A DNA stretch of 64,000 nt from Adineta ricciae. Taxonomy: Eukaryota > Rotifera > Eurotatoria > Adinetida > Adinetidae. How positions within the stretch are numbered: position 1 is the stretch's first letter; every line of letters starts with the position of its first letter. The notes beneath the pieces were generated by a model. That model was not told the DNA's origin. It did no database searches and was given only the letters and a program-made list of their open reading frames with translations. This document shows positions 49,079 through 58,710 of the stretch, piece after piece. The stretch covers positions 278,700-342,699 of the forward strand of contig CAJNOJ010000102.1 of assembly GCA_905250025.1 (NCBI GenBank), in the 5' to 3' direction. A program made the translations under genes and the position numbers.

Positions 49079-49419
49079 ATGTCAGACGATGCAACAATTG
49101 AAGATGAACCCGAAATAGAACAGGCAACACGTTCATCTCGGCCAGAAACAGACACAGGTCTTCTCAAATGGTCGTATATTTTTGAAATGGGTACGGTTCT
49201 CTTTGACTATTATGCCGTGCATAGCCTTTTATTTATATCTTCTTTTGTTTAGCGGCCAAGAATTGGCTAATGTTTTTGGCATTCTCACTTGCAGTCGCTA
49301 TTTTTCTTTACCTGAGCAGAAAACGACAACGTAAAAGTGTATCTGCAGCATTACGTGGTGATTATGTTCCGGGCGGCAGTAAAAGTGGATCACGATCAAC
49401 ATCGAATAAACGAGATTGA
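49079..49419 (+). CDS. small single-pass membrane protein, 92 aa
   Basis: Two exons (49079-49190, 49253-49419) join as FEMA|AKNWL. The N-terminus is acidic (MSDDATIEDEPEIEQATR). One membrane helix (NWLMFLAFSLAVAIFLYL) lies near residues 40-58, followed by a basic Ser/Gly-rich tail (SRKRQRKSVSAALRGDY, KSGSRSTSNKRD). The charge pattern predicts the tail in the cytosol. I recognise no family; small ER proteins of this kind are common. It lies 104 bases after MPDU1 on the same strand. Confidence 0.7.
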
Positions 49420-49880
49420 CAACCCTTTCTATCATGTTTTTTTTATCATTAGCTCGATTTGCAATAAAAAGAAGTTAATAGCAATGACTTAGTCAAATAT
49501 TGCAATAACACTCGTATGAAGTGAGAAGAATTGGCTTAACCAAAAAGAACGATCATGAATTATTCTCTAACTCTCATATATTACAACCATCAAAAGCAGT
49601 TTTACTTTATTTACTCAATCAGCTTTTTTCTTGAAGAAAGGAAGTCTTTGCTTGTAACAATTGCCATTCGAATTAATCATCGTATGTCGTCATGTCATGA
49701 CCATTTAAAGTCTTTTATAAAAGATGAATCATTCTCCAAGCAGCAATCGTAATCAAGCTTCACAGCAGAACGTTCTTATTGACACGCATAGATCAGGTAT
49801 TCGAATGGTTAAGTTATTTATTTGAATTTTGATGTATAATACAAAATAACAGAGTTAAAAGAAGCAAGTTTTCATACATA

Positions 49881-49953
49881 GGGGGCTTAGCTCACACGGT
49901 AGAGCGCTCGCTTTGCATGCGAGAGGCACCGGGATCGATGCCCGGAGCCTCCA
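49881..49953 (+). tRNA. tRNA-Ala (anticodon TGC)
   Basis: This 73-nt cloverleaf starts GGGGGCTTAGCTCA and ends GAGCCTCCA. Acceptor stem GGGGGCT pairs with AGCCTCC (one G-T). The D arm is GCTCACACGGTAGAGC. The anticodon stem-loop is TCGCTTTGCATGCGA with loop TTTGCAT, anticodon TGC. The T arm is CCGGGATCGATGCCCGG. There is no intron. Box A (TAGCTCACACGG) and box B (GGATCGATGCC) promoters are present. A T-run follows at about 49957 (TTGTTTTTA), a likely pol III stop. Confidence 0.96.
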
Positions 49954-50007
49954 TTGTTTTTATCTATTTATATAGTTTGAATTTTATTGTATGAGAGAGA
50001 ACAGCGT

Positions 50008-51375
50008 CTATTTCACAGACAAGCCAGCAATTTGTCGACATCGATGCATTGTTGCTCGCAAAATGAATTGTTTTCGAGAAAGTTCTCTAACATGCTAAAT
50101 ACAAACAAATAAATCATTCGAACTTCAAGATACAAATACAAATGGCGTACTTTCAAATAAGTATCTAATCCAATGGATTCTCGTCGAAGTCCTTCTGCAA
50201 GGTAGTATAACAAATCTTGAATTGCATGTTCTTCGGCATAAGCTTGTAAAAGTCTTTTCAAGAGAAAAAAATGAAGAATAAATCATGAGTAGAAAACGAA
50301 CAAAGGACATTACTGTTTGTAGACAGGTGCAGGTGTAATGACTGCATCATCTTTAACTGAGTTTTCTTTCCCAGCTGATGACATTTTCTGTGCTGCATCT
50401 AACATTTCATTCGTTTTTGCTCGAATCGTTGCAATATAGTTCTGAAACAAAAACACACTTCTGTCAAAGAATTCTTAGCTGAAAGATGGCAACCTTTGCA
50501 TGAGTTTGTTGTTGTTGGGCATCATTAATTAATGTTTGAAGTTTTCTTTGACCGTCTGTTAAATCTTGTTCAGTTTTTCGTAATGAATCAATTTGTACGT
50601 TGCTTATTTGAACGGTTTCTCTAAGACGGTCCGTTACTTTCTTTTCGACAGCCGATTCGAGAGATGCTCGATAAACGTCCTCAAGATTTTGTTGTCGTGA
50701 GGTTCCATTCGTAAATGAATGTGAGCCAGGTTGACCTGTATTTGCTATGAATGTTTGTGGCGTTGGCATTGACGCTGTTGTTGAATATGGTGTTGCTGAA
50801 CCAGCATTTGAAAACACTGGTGGAGATTGACTAAATGCCTCTGACATTGCATTTAACAAATGATTCAAATCACTATTTGGCTACAATAAAATCAAATGAA
50901 AGTTGAAAGAAACCTGTTGAACGAGAAAGTATTACGTGACGCCAATTTTTCAAATACGGAATGACAATAGTTCCATCAGGTTGAACATCTTTACTTGTCG
51001 GTGACACATACATATCTGTTGTTGGTTTAACATATCCTAATGGTGCGCTATTCGGATGATCAGGTTGAAGCCATATTTCGACTGGAATATTATATCGACT
51101 TCCTTTATAGTGACATATCACTGTTCCACATAGACAGAGCAACTCTTTCGATGTTCCGTCATTGTAAAAATATTCACATAGTTTTAAAACGAAATTACAA
51201 GCTGATGAATTAACCGCTTGAATAAGATCACGACGAACTACATCACGATTTAATGGCTTGAAGAAAAAGAGAAAGGGAGAGATTTTATTCAAATGAATTA
51301 TTTCCTTCTTCTAATCATGTCTTACTCGTGCTCGTTGAACCATCTGATCGACTTCATTCGGAGATTGTTTTGGCA
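50008..51375 (-). CDS. TSG101: TSG101/Vps23 (ESCRT-I), copy 2
   Basis: This is the second TSG101 gene, with the same exon plan as copy 1. It starts MPKQSPNEVDQMVQRAR at 51375. The UEV domain has VRRDLIQAVN, CGTVICHYKGSRYNIPVEI and VIPYLKNWRH. The linker is shorter and lacks the PYPP repeats. The coiled coil (EDVYRASLESAVEKKVTDRL) and steadiness box follow. The last exon reads HVRELSRKQFILRATMH and ends CRQIAGLSVK, closer to the family consensus than copy 1. Outside the last exons the two proteins differ at about a third of positions; within 50029-50323 the DNA is nearly identical to copy 1. Confidence 0.93.
50029..50323 (-). repeat. near-identical tract shared with the other TSG101 gene (copy 2 side)
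   Basis: This is the partner of 20296-20590, same orientation, ungapped, about five mismatches by eye. It includes an intron beginning GTAATGTCC and the 56-nt intron before the last exon. Confidence 0.9.
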
Positions 51376-52339
51376 TATTCGTCGTTGATTAAATCAAAAG
51401 AGAAATTTCTTCACCAAACAAAAGTACGGTTAGTATAAGCAAATAGTGCGTCAGTCACCCTGTGACATAAAGCATAGTCATCAGAAAATGATTCCAGTCT
51501 ACATTATACCATCATCCTCCGTACTGTTAAAAAAAATTGTTCATAGATGTCGTCATCAATCACACCATTTGTTAAACAACATATTGTATTCATTAGTAAA
51601 TGCAAAACAGAGAATTTAAAAAAAACCGTCTTATTGATTCTTCTACCGATTAATAAATGAAATATTTTATACTGTTCATATTCGTTTGTCATCTGATAGC
51701 AATATTTTGTGACACTCTTCCAATGAATTTCTTCTTAATATCCTTGATTTGTCGATTGACATGACATCAGCAGGAAGAATAACGATTCAATTTCGTCACT
51801 GATATCAGATACTGACTGCCTCTCATTTTTTAAAATTACATCCTTCTAATCTTGATTAGCACATTGGATCATATAAATGAGGTTGCCAATCTAACATTTC
51901 CAATTATTGATGAATTATCTGTAGGGATAAGAGAGAAGCATTCATTTCAGATGCAAAATCGTTTTCATGCTGATAATAAGTTAAATAGTACAGAGATTGG
52001 TATTGGAGAAAGTATACGAACGCTCGTTATCTTTTATCTAGCAATTAACATATACATATGAATCAATATTGACTTTCTCGTTGGCGCAACGCTCTTTTTG
52101 CAGTGTAACTGATTGAAATAATTCTGAATCTCGCCTAAATACGAATGCTTCACACAGCGGTATGTATTTTTAGTTTTAAAACATGTCTATCTGTTTCCAG
52201 ACAAATGTCGACTCATTTACGAAGAACATTTATTTCATTTCTCAAATATTGTAAAGAAATTTGAGCATGAGATTCATTCAGTTGCATCACTTCACGTGAC
52301 AAAACCGAAAGAATTTGAAGTATAACAAACAAAAAGGAA
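51376..52339. other. intergenic
   Basis: This lies between the TSG101 copy 2 start and the calcium sensor stop. It is AT-rich with short chance frames on both strands. No feature is supported. Confidence 0.5.
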
Positions 52340-53034
52340 TTACGTGGAAAAATTTGGTGATAAGAATTCTCTAAGATATTCGTCTTGTGAGCATATCCGA
52401 CAAAATTCATCTTGACTTATTTTCGCATCATTATTTTCATCAAATTTTGTAATAAATTGCTTCAAGTGTTTCATAACATCGCTTTTCAAACGATCATTGT
52501 TTGCTTCACCACGGAGTGAAAGAATCATCTTGATAATTGTTTCAATCTCTGACTTAGTTAAAATTCCGTTTTTATCAATATCGTATAATTGAAATGCATA
52601 ACGAAGTTTTTCATCTAAATTGCCATTTTCCATTAAATCCATTGCTAAGAGAAATTCAGTGAAATCAATTTTCCCTAGACAATTCGAAATGGAATGTTGT
52701 TCATGAGGATAAAGAAATAAAATGCAAACCTGAATTATCTTTGTCAAAAGTAGCAAATACTCTTTTAGCATATTGCGTTGCATCTCCGTCTGGAAACGCA
52801 TGATTATACATGAGAATAAATTGCTTTTGTGTTAAGAGACCGTCCGGACAATCTTTATAAAAACCATCTAAGAAAAAGATTCAACTCTGAAGTGGATATC
52901 TAAAGAAATTAAATGAACGTACGAAACCATTTTTGAATTTCTTCTTCTGTCATTCGTGTTCGCATTTTTAAATAGTCAAGTTGGTCTTGAGATAATTCAG
53001 CTTGAATGGCTCGTTTGGTTCCTGACGCACCCAT
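52340..53034 (-). CDS. neuronal calcium sensor family protein (recoverin/frequenin type)
   Basis: The protein starts MGASGTKRAIQ, with Gly2 fit for N-myristoylation. EF1 region follows TEEEIQKWFHGFYKDCPDG with the family-typical degenerate CPDG loop. EF2 is DKDNSGKIDFTE, EF3 is DIDKNGILTKSE and EF4 is DENNDAKISQDE. EF4 has Ala where Gly is usual at loop position 6, so its calcium affinity may be reduced. The C-terminus is REFLSPNFST. Two short introns split it near 52920-52866 and 52730-52675. NCS proteins move to membranes when calcium rises and tune receptors, kinases and cyclases; the exact subtype cannot be fixed by eye. Confidence 0.9.
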
Positions 53035-53170
53035 TTTTATTCTGAAATATGAATTGTTTATGTATTTGATTGAACGAAGAAATGGCTTTATCGTCAGATC
53101 AAGATCAATAGAAGAGAGAAATGCTATGATATAATGAATAGAATACGGAAGATGTGTCAGCCTATGGAAT

Positions 53171-53374
53171 TTACTTCGTTTCGTCAGCGGCTAATAAATT
53201 ATTTGCATCTTCTAATGAGACGTGAGCTAGATCGTCTACTTCAGGACTCGGATGAATTGAACTATCCGTTGTTTGAGCATCCTCAGCGATGTGTTCTTTA
53301 TCTTTTTCAGTTAGATATGTTAAGTCCTTAATTTCTATTGAGCGGTGTAACGGAGCTGGATCTGAATCGGTCAC
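53171..53374 (-). CDS. small acidic APLHR-motif protein, copy A
   Basis: This 67-residue frame starts MTDSDPAPLHRSIEIKDLTY and ends LLAADETK. It is hydrophilic and acidic, with no membrane helix. It is paralogous to the gene at 55182-55451: the first ~50 residues match at about 85%. The promoters match too (CCAAT box and TAGGAGATGTCACC upstream), so a unit of about 2 kb was duplicated in tandem. The tail differs and lacks the His run. The function is unknown. Confidence 0.65.
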   Translation of the reverse strand: MTDSDPAPLHRSIEIKDLTYLTEKDKEHIAEDAQTTDSSIHPSPEVDDLAHVSLEDANNLLAADETK

Positions 53375-53462
53375 GTGTGTAACTTTTAATCTTTGAAGCT
53401 AACAGTGCGTGATGCGTGTTTGCTCCTTCGAAAAAGTACCCGTCCATAACAGATAACTAAAA

Positions 53463-53480
53463 GACCAATCAGGAAACAGA
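53463..53480 (-). promoter_or_regulatory. CCAAT-type box upstream of copy A
   Basis: AGACCAATCAGG lies about 90-95 bases before the copy A start and has a counterpart (GGCCAATCAT) before copy B at about 55548. Conservation in both diverged promoters suggests it is used. This is inference from two copies only. Confidence 0.4.
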
Positions 53481-53798
53481 ATTTGTCGCCTTATGTGCAG
53501 TGAAATATATAATTAAAAAATTTTAATTAATAGGAGATGTCACCATTGTACAGAAATTAAGTAAAATGGCATGGGGTGCATCTTTATTCAGATCATGGGT
53601 GTATGTCACGAAAACAATAGGTGAAGGAAAACTGTTGTTCAGTGCACATCCTTACTGAATGGCATCTTGGTATATAAAGGAAAAAGAATACGCGTTGGTC
53701 AACCCAGATCGATCATTCCGGCGACTGGATCCGTTAAAATCTGAGTCGGTTCCGGTACAGCGCTTTTCGATTCCAGCAGGTTCCTTGCCGCCGGAATT

Positions 53799-53852
53799 GC
53801 ACAGGAAATGGTCGGAAAGCGGACCTAACCGACCGTGCCATAATCACCTAGG
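53799..53852. repeat. dispersed repeat with GGTCGG/CCGACC hairpin, copy 2
   Basis: CACAGGAAATGGTCGGAAAG then CGGACCTAACCGACCGTGCC matches the block near 11605-11655 with few changes. The pairing arms GGTCGG and CCGACC are unchanged while loop bases differ. It sits in GC-richer DNA that also carries GGATCCGTTAAAATC, seen again near 35598. Confidence 0.7.
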
Positions 53853-55181
53853 AAGTAGGACAATTACTCTCTTCACTCTTAAAAATTGTTTGGCTACGAT
53901 TTTAAGGGGAATGTTATAAAAATTTGTATATTTCTACTTGGAAATAATGGTCTATCCATCATCGATCGTATGTATCGTTAACTATGACCTGTGTGCAATC
54001 TAGGGATATTTTGATATTCACATATGTAATAATTCGAACATCATAGTTAATCAATCTTTTTTTTTATAGGTTTTTACACTTATGATAATTAGCACGAAAA
54101 GAAACATTAAATGTAATTGTTCGCCTTTCGTGTTAAACAATGAAGCATGTGTATCAGAGTATAGTATTACCACCATTATCACTAGTGGCATCGGAGTTAT
54201 GTCGTGCAAAAAACACTATAAGTTAATATTAATAAATCATCAGTTTTCGCAAAAAAAAGTTATACAAAAATTTTCGACTTTGAAAAGTTTTCTTTGGCAT
54301 CTCCCCTTTTATTTCTTTTCGACCATCTTTAATCGCCTTCTGATCAGACTAATCAATTGATCGACAAGTGCATCACTCTTATTGTTACCGAGATGGTTCG
54401 GAAATACGTCATAGTCATCGTCGGCAGTGTCTTATATTATTATAAATGTATACACATACATGTATACGTGTGTGAGCTTTGTTTATTTAGAGCTACTTGA
54501 AGGCTTAAACCGTTTAAATAGTACTTTGCCGAAAAACGAATGGCGTTGAAAAAACACAACATCATTCCTCGGAAAACGAATATACTGCAATTGATTAGTT
54601 GCGTGCTTATTGGCTTTGAGGCTGTATAGAATGAAATATCTCCTTATGAGATTATTGAATAAACTATTCTAATAAAAAAGTATATATTATCTGCAATGGT
54701 GACGCATGTTACAAGAAATAAAAATAGCCTGAACATTTATCAACCAAAACAGAGACGTAGCAAATTGAGACAATTATACGTATACTGTTGTTTTCGTCAT
54801 AAATATATTTTTTACAGTTTAATATCTTCTGTTTTTAATATTTAAAAATCGAATAAATGTCAACAATTATAATCAAAGTCTGCTTTCTTTTGATTTATAA
54901 ATTGAGTATAAGATAATGATCAGATACAAATCTCGTTGTGCTTTACTAATTCTGTTAACTGGCGAACAAATTACAACAACTGAAATATGTCGTTGACGTT
55001 CACTTATGTATATACCTTACATTATATGTAGATCCATAGAAATCAATTACAGGTTCTCCGCTCTTTAATTGTCTCATTAACTCGATATAATTGATGAAAT
55101 ATGCTCTGAAAATTTTATTATCAAGTACTAATTTTAACCGTATTTTATCCCAAAACAAACAATGCATAAATGAGAAAGAGA

Positions 55182-55451
55182 TTAGTTGGTTTGATTATTT
55201 GTAGTTTGATGCTCAGGGTGATGATGATGATGGTGGTGATGATGATGAAGATGAGAATGATCATCAGCTGAAGTTTTATTCAGATCTTGAGGCGAGATAT
55301 GGGCTAAATCTTCCACTTCTGGGCTTCGATGAATTGAACTGTCTGTTGTTTCAGCATCTTCAGCGATGTGTTCTTTGTCCTTTTCAGTTAGATGTGTTAA
55401 GTCCTTAATTTCTGTTGAGCGATGTAATGGAGCTGGATCTGAATCGGCCAT
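55182..55451 (-). CDS. small acidic APLHR-motif protein with poly-His tail, copy B
   Basis: This 89-residue frame starts MADSDPAPLHRSTEIKDLTH. Its conserved half matches copy A (TEKDKEHIAEDAETTDSSIH, SPEVEDLAHIS). The C-terminal part is unique: DDHSHL, then an uninterrupted run of ten His, then PEHQTTNNQTN. A His run suggests metal binding or nuclear-speckle targeting, as seen in other His-repeat proteins; this is inference. There is no signal peptide or membrane segment. A CCAAT box lies about 100 bases upstream. Confidence 0.68.
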   Translation of the reverse strand: MADSDPAPLHRSTEIKDLTHLTEKDKEHIAEDAETTDSSIHRSPEVEDLAHISPQDLNKTSADDHSHLHHHHHHHHHHPEHQTTNNQTN

Positions 55452-56223
55452 GTGTGTATTTTTTAACTTTTAAAGTTCAATGATGAGTGACCTGCGCGTT
55501 TTGTTCACTCGAAAAATACAACGGTCGTCTGTATCAAACCATTAAAAGGCCAATCATACGACAAAGAATATGGTCCACTCGTTTTTGTACAACAAATATC
55601 TAATTAGGAATATCGAATCAGTAGGAGATGTCACCGCTGTATATTCATTGCTCAAATGACATTCGGAGATGCATTCACATATTCGTCTGTTTTCACTTTT
55701 CAGGCAATTCTATCGGTTAATGCCGTTTCATATTTTCCTAAATATATTCAATACCGGCTGTGCGTGGACAATAATATATTTCAATTGGTTTCACATACAT
55801 ATGTAAAGTATGATAATGTGGACTACTGTTCGAACTTGTCTATAGTCACCAGACGCGATTTTGTCCACGTATACGCAACGAGTGAACATATGCTTGACTC
55901 CTAGTTTCAATTTCTCGTGTTTCGGTATATCGTGGCAGGTAACAATCAACAGTGTCAAACTCGGAAAGTTGAACTGCGATCACTTATTAAAGTATTTACG
56001 TACTCTGATCCTCACTCTCGGCATTTGGTTTTTGCCTCTTCATATCAACCGCACACCCTTTCAGAAAGAGAATTGTGATCGATTTGGACATGTTTTTCAT
56101 TGACACACGAAAATGTATATATTTATTGCTGATATCTTGCTCAATTTTCACAGGGATACGGCCAAAGCAATGTCTTACGAAATTACAAAGCAAAGCAAAA
56201 CAAAGCAAAATGTTGTTTTCTCA
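55452..56223. other. promoter region of copy B and spacer
   Basis: The first ~200 bases align with the copy A promoter, including TAGGAGATGTCACC. The rest, up to the glutamate-cysteine ligase stop, shows an AAAGC-type short repeat at about 56190-56212 and no exon. Confidence 0.5.
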
Positions 56224-58710
56224 TTACTCAGCATGCAAATCGGTATGTGTCTCCATATTTGACTGCCGAATTTGCGGACAATCTTCATGTCCATTAGATA
56301 TTTGTTCCATTTTCCGAACGAGATCATATTGAATTTCCTCAGTCACAACCGAATCTTGTTTGTACGATGCATGTGACAGTACAAATTGTCGAATCCAAGA
56401 TGCATTTGTCATTAAAGTTCCTTGAACAGAATTGTGTTTAACAAGAAAAAAGATGAAAGAGAAGAAACTGTTTACCAGCCGCTCGTTTTGAAACAAGTAG
56501 AAGATATTGTTCGATAGTAAATCTGGTATCAGCATCAATATCTTCTCTCTCGCCAATATATTGTCGTGTTAGTGGAACCAAACCAGGAAAATCGTTGTTC
56601 CCATTGATAATCTCATTCATATACATTTCAGATATTTCATTACCACATCGGAAATAGAATTTTTCTTGACGTGCTGAATCGCGATGATGAGCTCTATTCA
56701 TGTTTTCATTCACTTGAGAAATTGGAATAGCAAAATCAAGATTATATGTTAGAATAACTCTAGTCATCAAGGCTACGAAGACAGTGAGTGCAGCATTGCC
56801 AAAGTCGGTCATTTGAATCTAAAGGAAAGCAAGAACGAATTTATTTCTCTTGTCTACGTGAAACGATCAAATAAGTTTACATCCATCGGTCGAAATTCTA
56901 CTCTCCAGCCCATTAGATCGTCATCTAATGGTGGTGGTTTTAATCGCAGCGTATTCCACACGAGAGAATTCAAATTCTAAAAGAAGATTGTCTTAAGAAT
57001 AGTAGATTTACAAAGTTACTAACGACGAACTTCAAAATGATATGAATTCGAATCGTCTTTCGGATGAAGGAATTCTTCGATAATCACCAGTGGATCTCGA
57101 ACGAACAAATGACCAAAATGACGTGATAAAGTTTCAGGTATTCCTACAAAATCAGTAAATATTTCATCCTTTCAGAATTAATCGTACGCATTACAACCTT
57201 GAGAGATTAATTTTTGAACAACATCATCACAAACAGGAAAATCCAAATCATTCAAATGCCTTTTTTCGTCTGTTAAATAAAAAGGTGTGGGACCGTAACG
57301 TGACAATATATTTTCTTGCTGTCTCTCTACAGCTGTTCGATCATCAGCTGCTGCGCTGATGATATTCCAACGACAGTCAACATCAGACAAATAGCCACGC
57401 CATATCGGACAGGCTGCACTCAAGCACAACTATCCAACGTTCAATGTTTAGATAAAATATGAAAATAGAACAAAGATTACCATAATTGGACACAATGGTA
57501 TTAACTGGTCGTAGAGACGAAGGCTTCCTTCAAATGATTCAGCTTGAAATGTCACTTGCAAGCAACAACAACCCCAACCAGCTGCTGTACTATCCAGATG
57601 AATATGATCATCTTTCAGATTGGGATCATCTTTAAACAAATTATCACGGAATGGAGACGGTGTGGAAGAATCTTTAAATACTAAAAGCAATAACAAAAAA
57701 CATCGTACAATGGTAGACAAAATACACTGCTAATCTAAATAGAACTAATGAAAGATGGATGCAGTCTCGCTGCCAAAGTTTTCGTTTGCTAGGGAGAAAA
57801 TCTCTCTCAAAGTCGATAATGTAGCTAATTTGTTAAGGTTGTCAAGAGATTTACTTGGAATATTAACAGAAGCTTTTCCTTGTCGCCGTTCGTGAGTATT
57901 TTCTGATAACGATCTATAGACGAAGATGAGTAATTAATCATAAAGATGAAATCGATCGAGGTCAAATGTACTTCGTTCTTGGGTGAATTGGTGAAATCAA
58001 TGAATCAGGAAAGCATAAAGATTCTTCTACGGAGTGGGAGGAACCATATTCAATAGCCGGATGTGTATATTCCCCCTGACCATACCTATTCAATTTTCGA
58101 CGAGATTCTATTCACTAATAGAAAAATTTTCTACCTTGGAAAAGCCGCAATATTCAAAATGAAATCACAATCCGATTGCTCAGCTAGAAGCTTTTGAACT
58201 TGTTCTCGTCTTAATCGCATATTTGCTTCGACGGTATTAAAATGCGAAGGTAAAAATCCGTACGGTTGAAACGGCACACCTTCGACAACGAAGTCACATG
58301 CTTCTGGATGCCAAGCTATACGACACGCCCTACAAAGAATAAAACAAATCTCGATAGATAACACTTTATAAATACCAAATGACCCGACTTACTCATCTTG
58401 AATTTCTTCGTTTAATTTGTGTAATGCTGGTAATAATTTATGAGCTTTCAATAGCAATTGAACTTTTTTATTTTCATGATCAAATCTTACCAACGTTAAT
58501 TCGACCTTGACGAGAAAAACATTCAATATGAAGGAAGGAATTTTACACTGAATTTCGTACTTCATCACCCCATGTAAACGCATCTCGTTGACGATTTTTA
58601 CACTTGTGATAAACTTGTATAAGTTGATCAACACCATAAGTTCGAATTTGTTTTAACGCATCTTTTATTTCAGTCCACTTTAGCGGACGGCCCTCTGACA
58701 AAAGGCCCAT
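56224..58710 (-). CDS. GCLC: glutamate-cysteine ligase catalytic subunit
   Basis: GCLC performs the first, rate-limiting step of glutathione synthesis. The start MGLLSEGRPLKWTEIKDALK at 58710 matches the family's usual start; a longer frame upstream is probably not used. Further blocks are DAFTWGDEVEYM, FDHENKKVQLLLKAHKLL, PYGFLPSHFNTVEANMRLRR, NVPIFKD, SPFRDN, WGCCCLQVTFQAE, LYDQLIPLCPIM, SDVDCRWNIISAAADDRT, GHLFVRDPLV, PPPLDDDLMGWRVEFRPMDI, LTRVILTYNLDFAIPISQVN and SYKQDSVVTEEIQYDL. The stop is at 56224-56226. Exons are split by short introns. At the place of the vertebrate cysteine linked to holoenzyme formation (RCSIL) this protein has RFTIE. Glutathione supply fits the oxidative-stress tolerance of bdelloids, but that link is inference. 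Confidence 0.93.

Larger units (their letters stand above)
53375..55181. other. spacer of the tandem pair, holds copy A promoter and repeat DNA
   Basis: The first ~250 bases are the copy A promoter. About 53690-53860 is GC-richer than its surroundings and holds the dispersed hairpin repeat, so it may be an insertion. The rest, to 55181, is AT-rich with no exon; a weak frame at 54082-54360 is not supported. Confidence 0.5.

Noticed and set aside
51852-52061. 69-residue frame upstream of the calcium sensor region
   Set aside because: It shows no splice partner, no start context and no recognisable motif; AT-rich chance frame.
54082-54360. 92-residue frame in the spacer of the tandem pair
   Set aside because: It is not preserved in the matching spacer of the other copy and has no motif.
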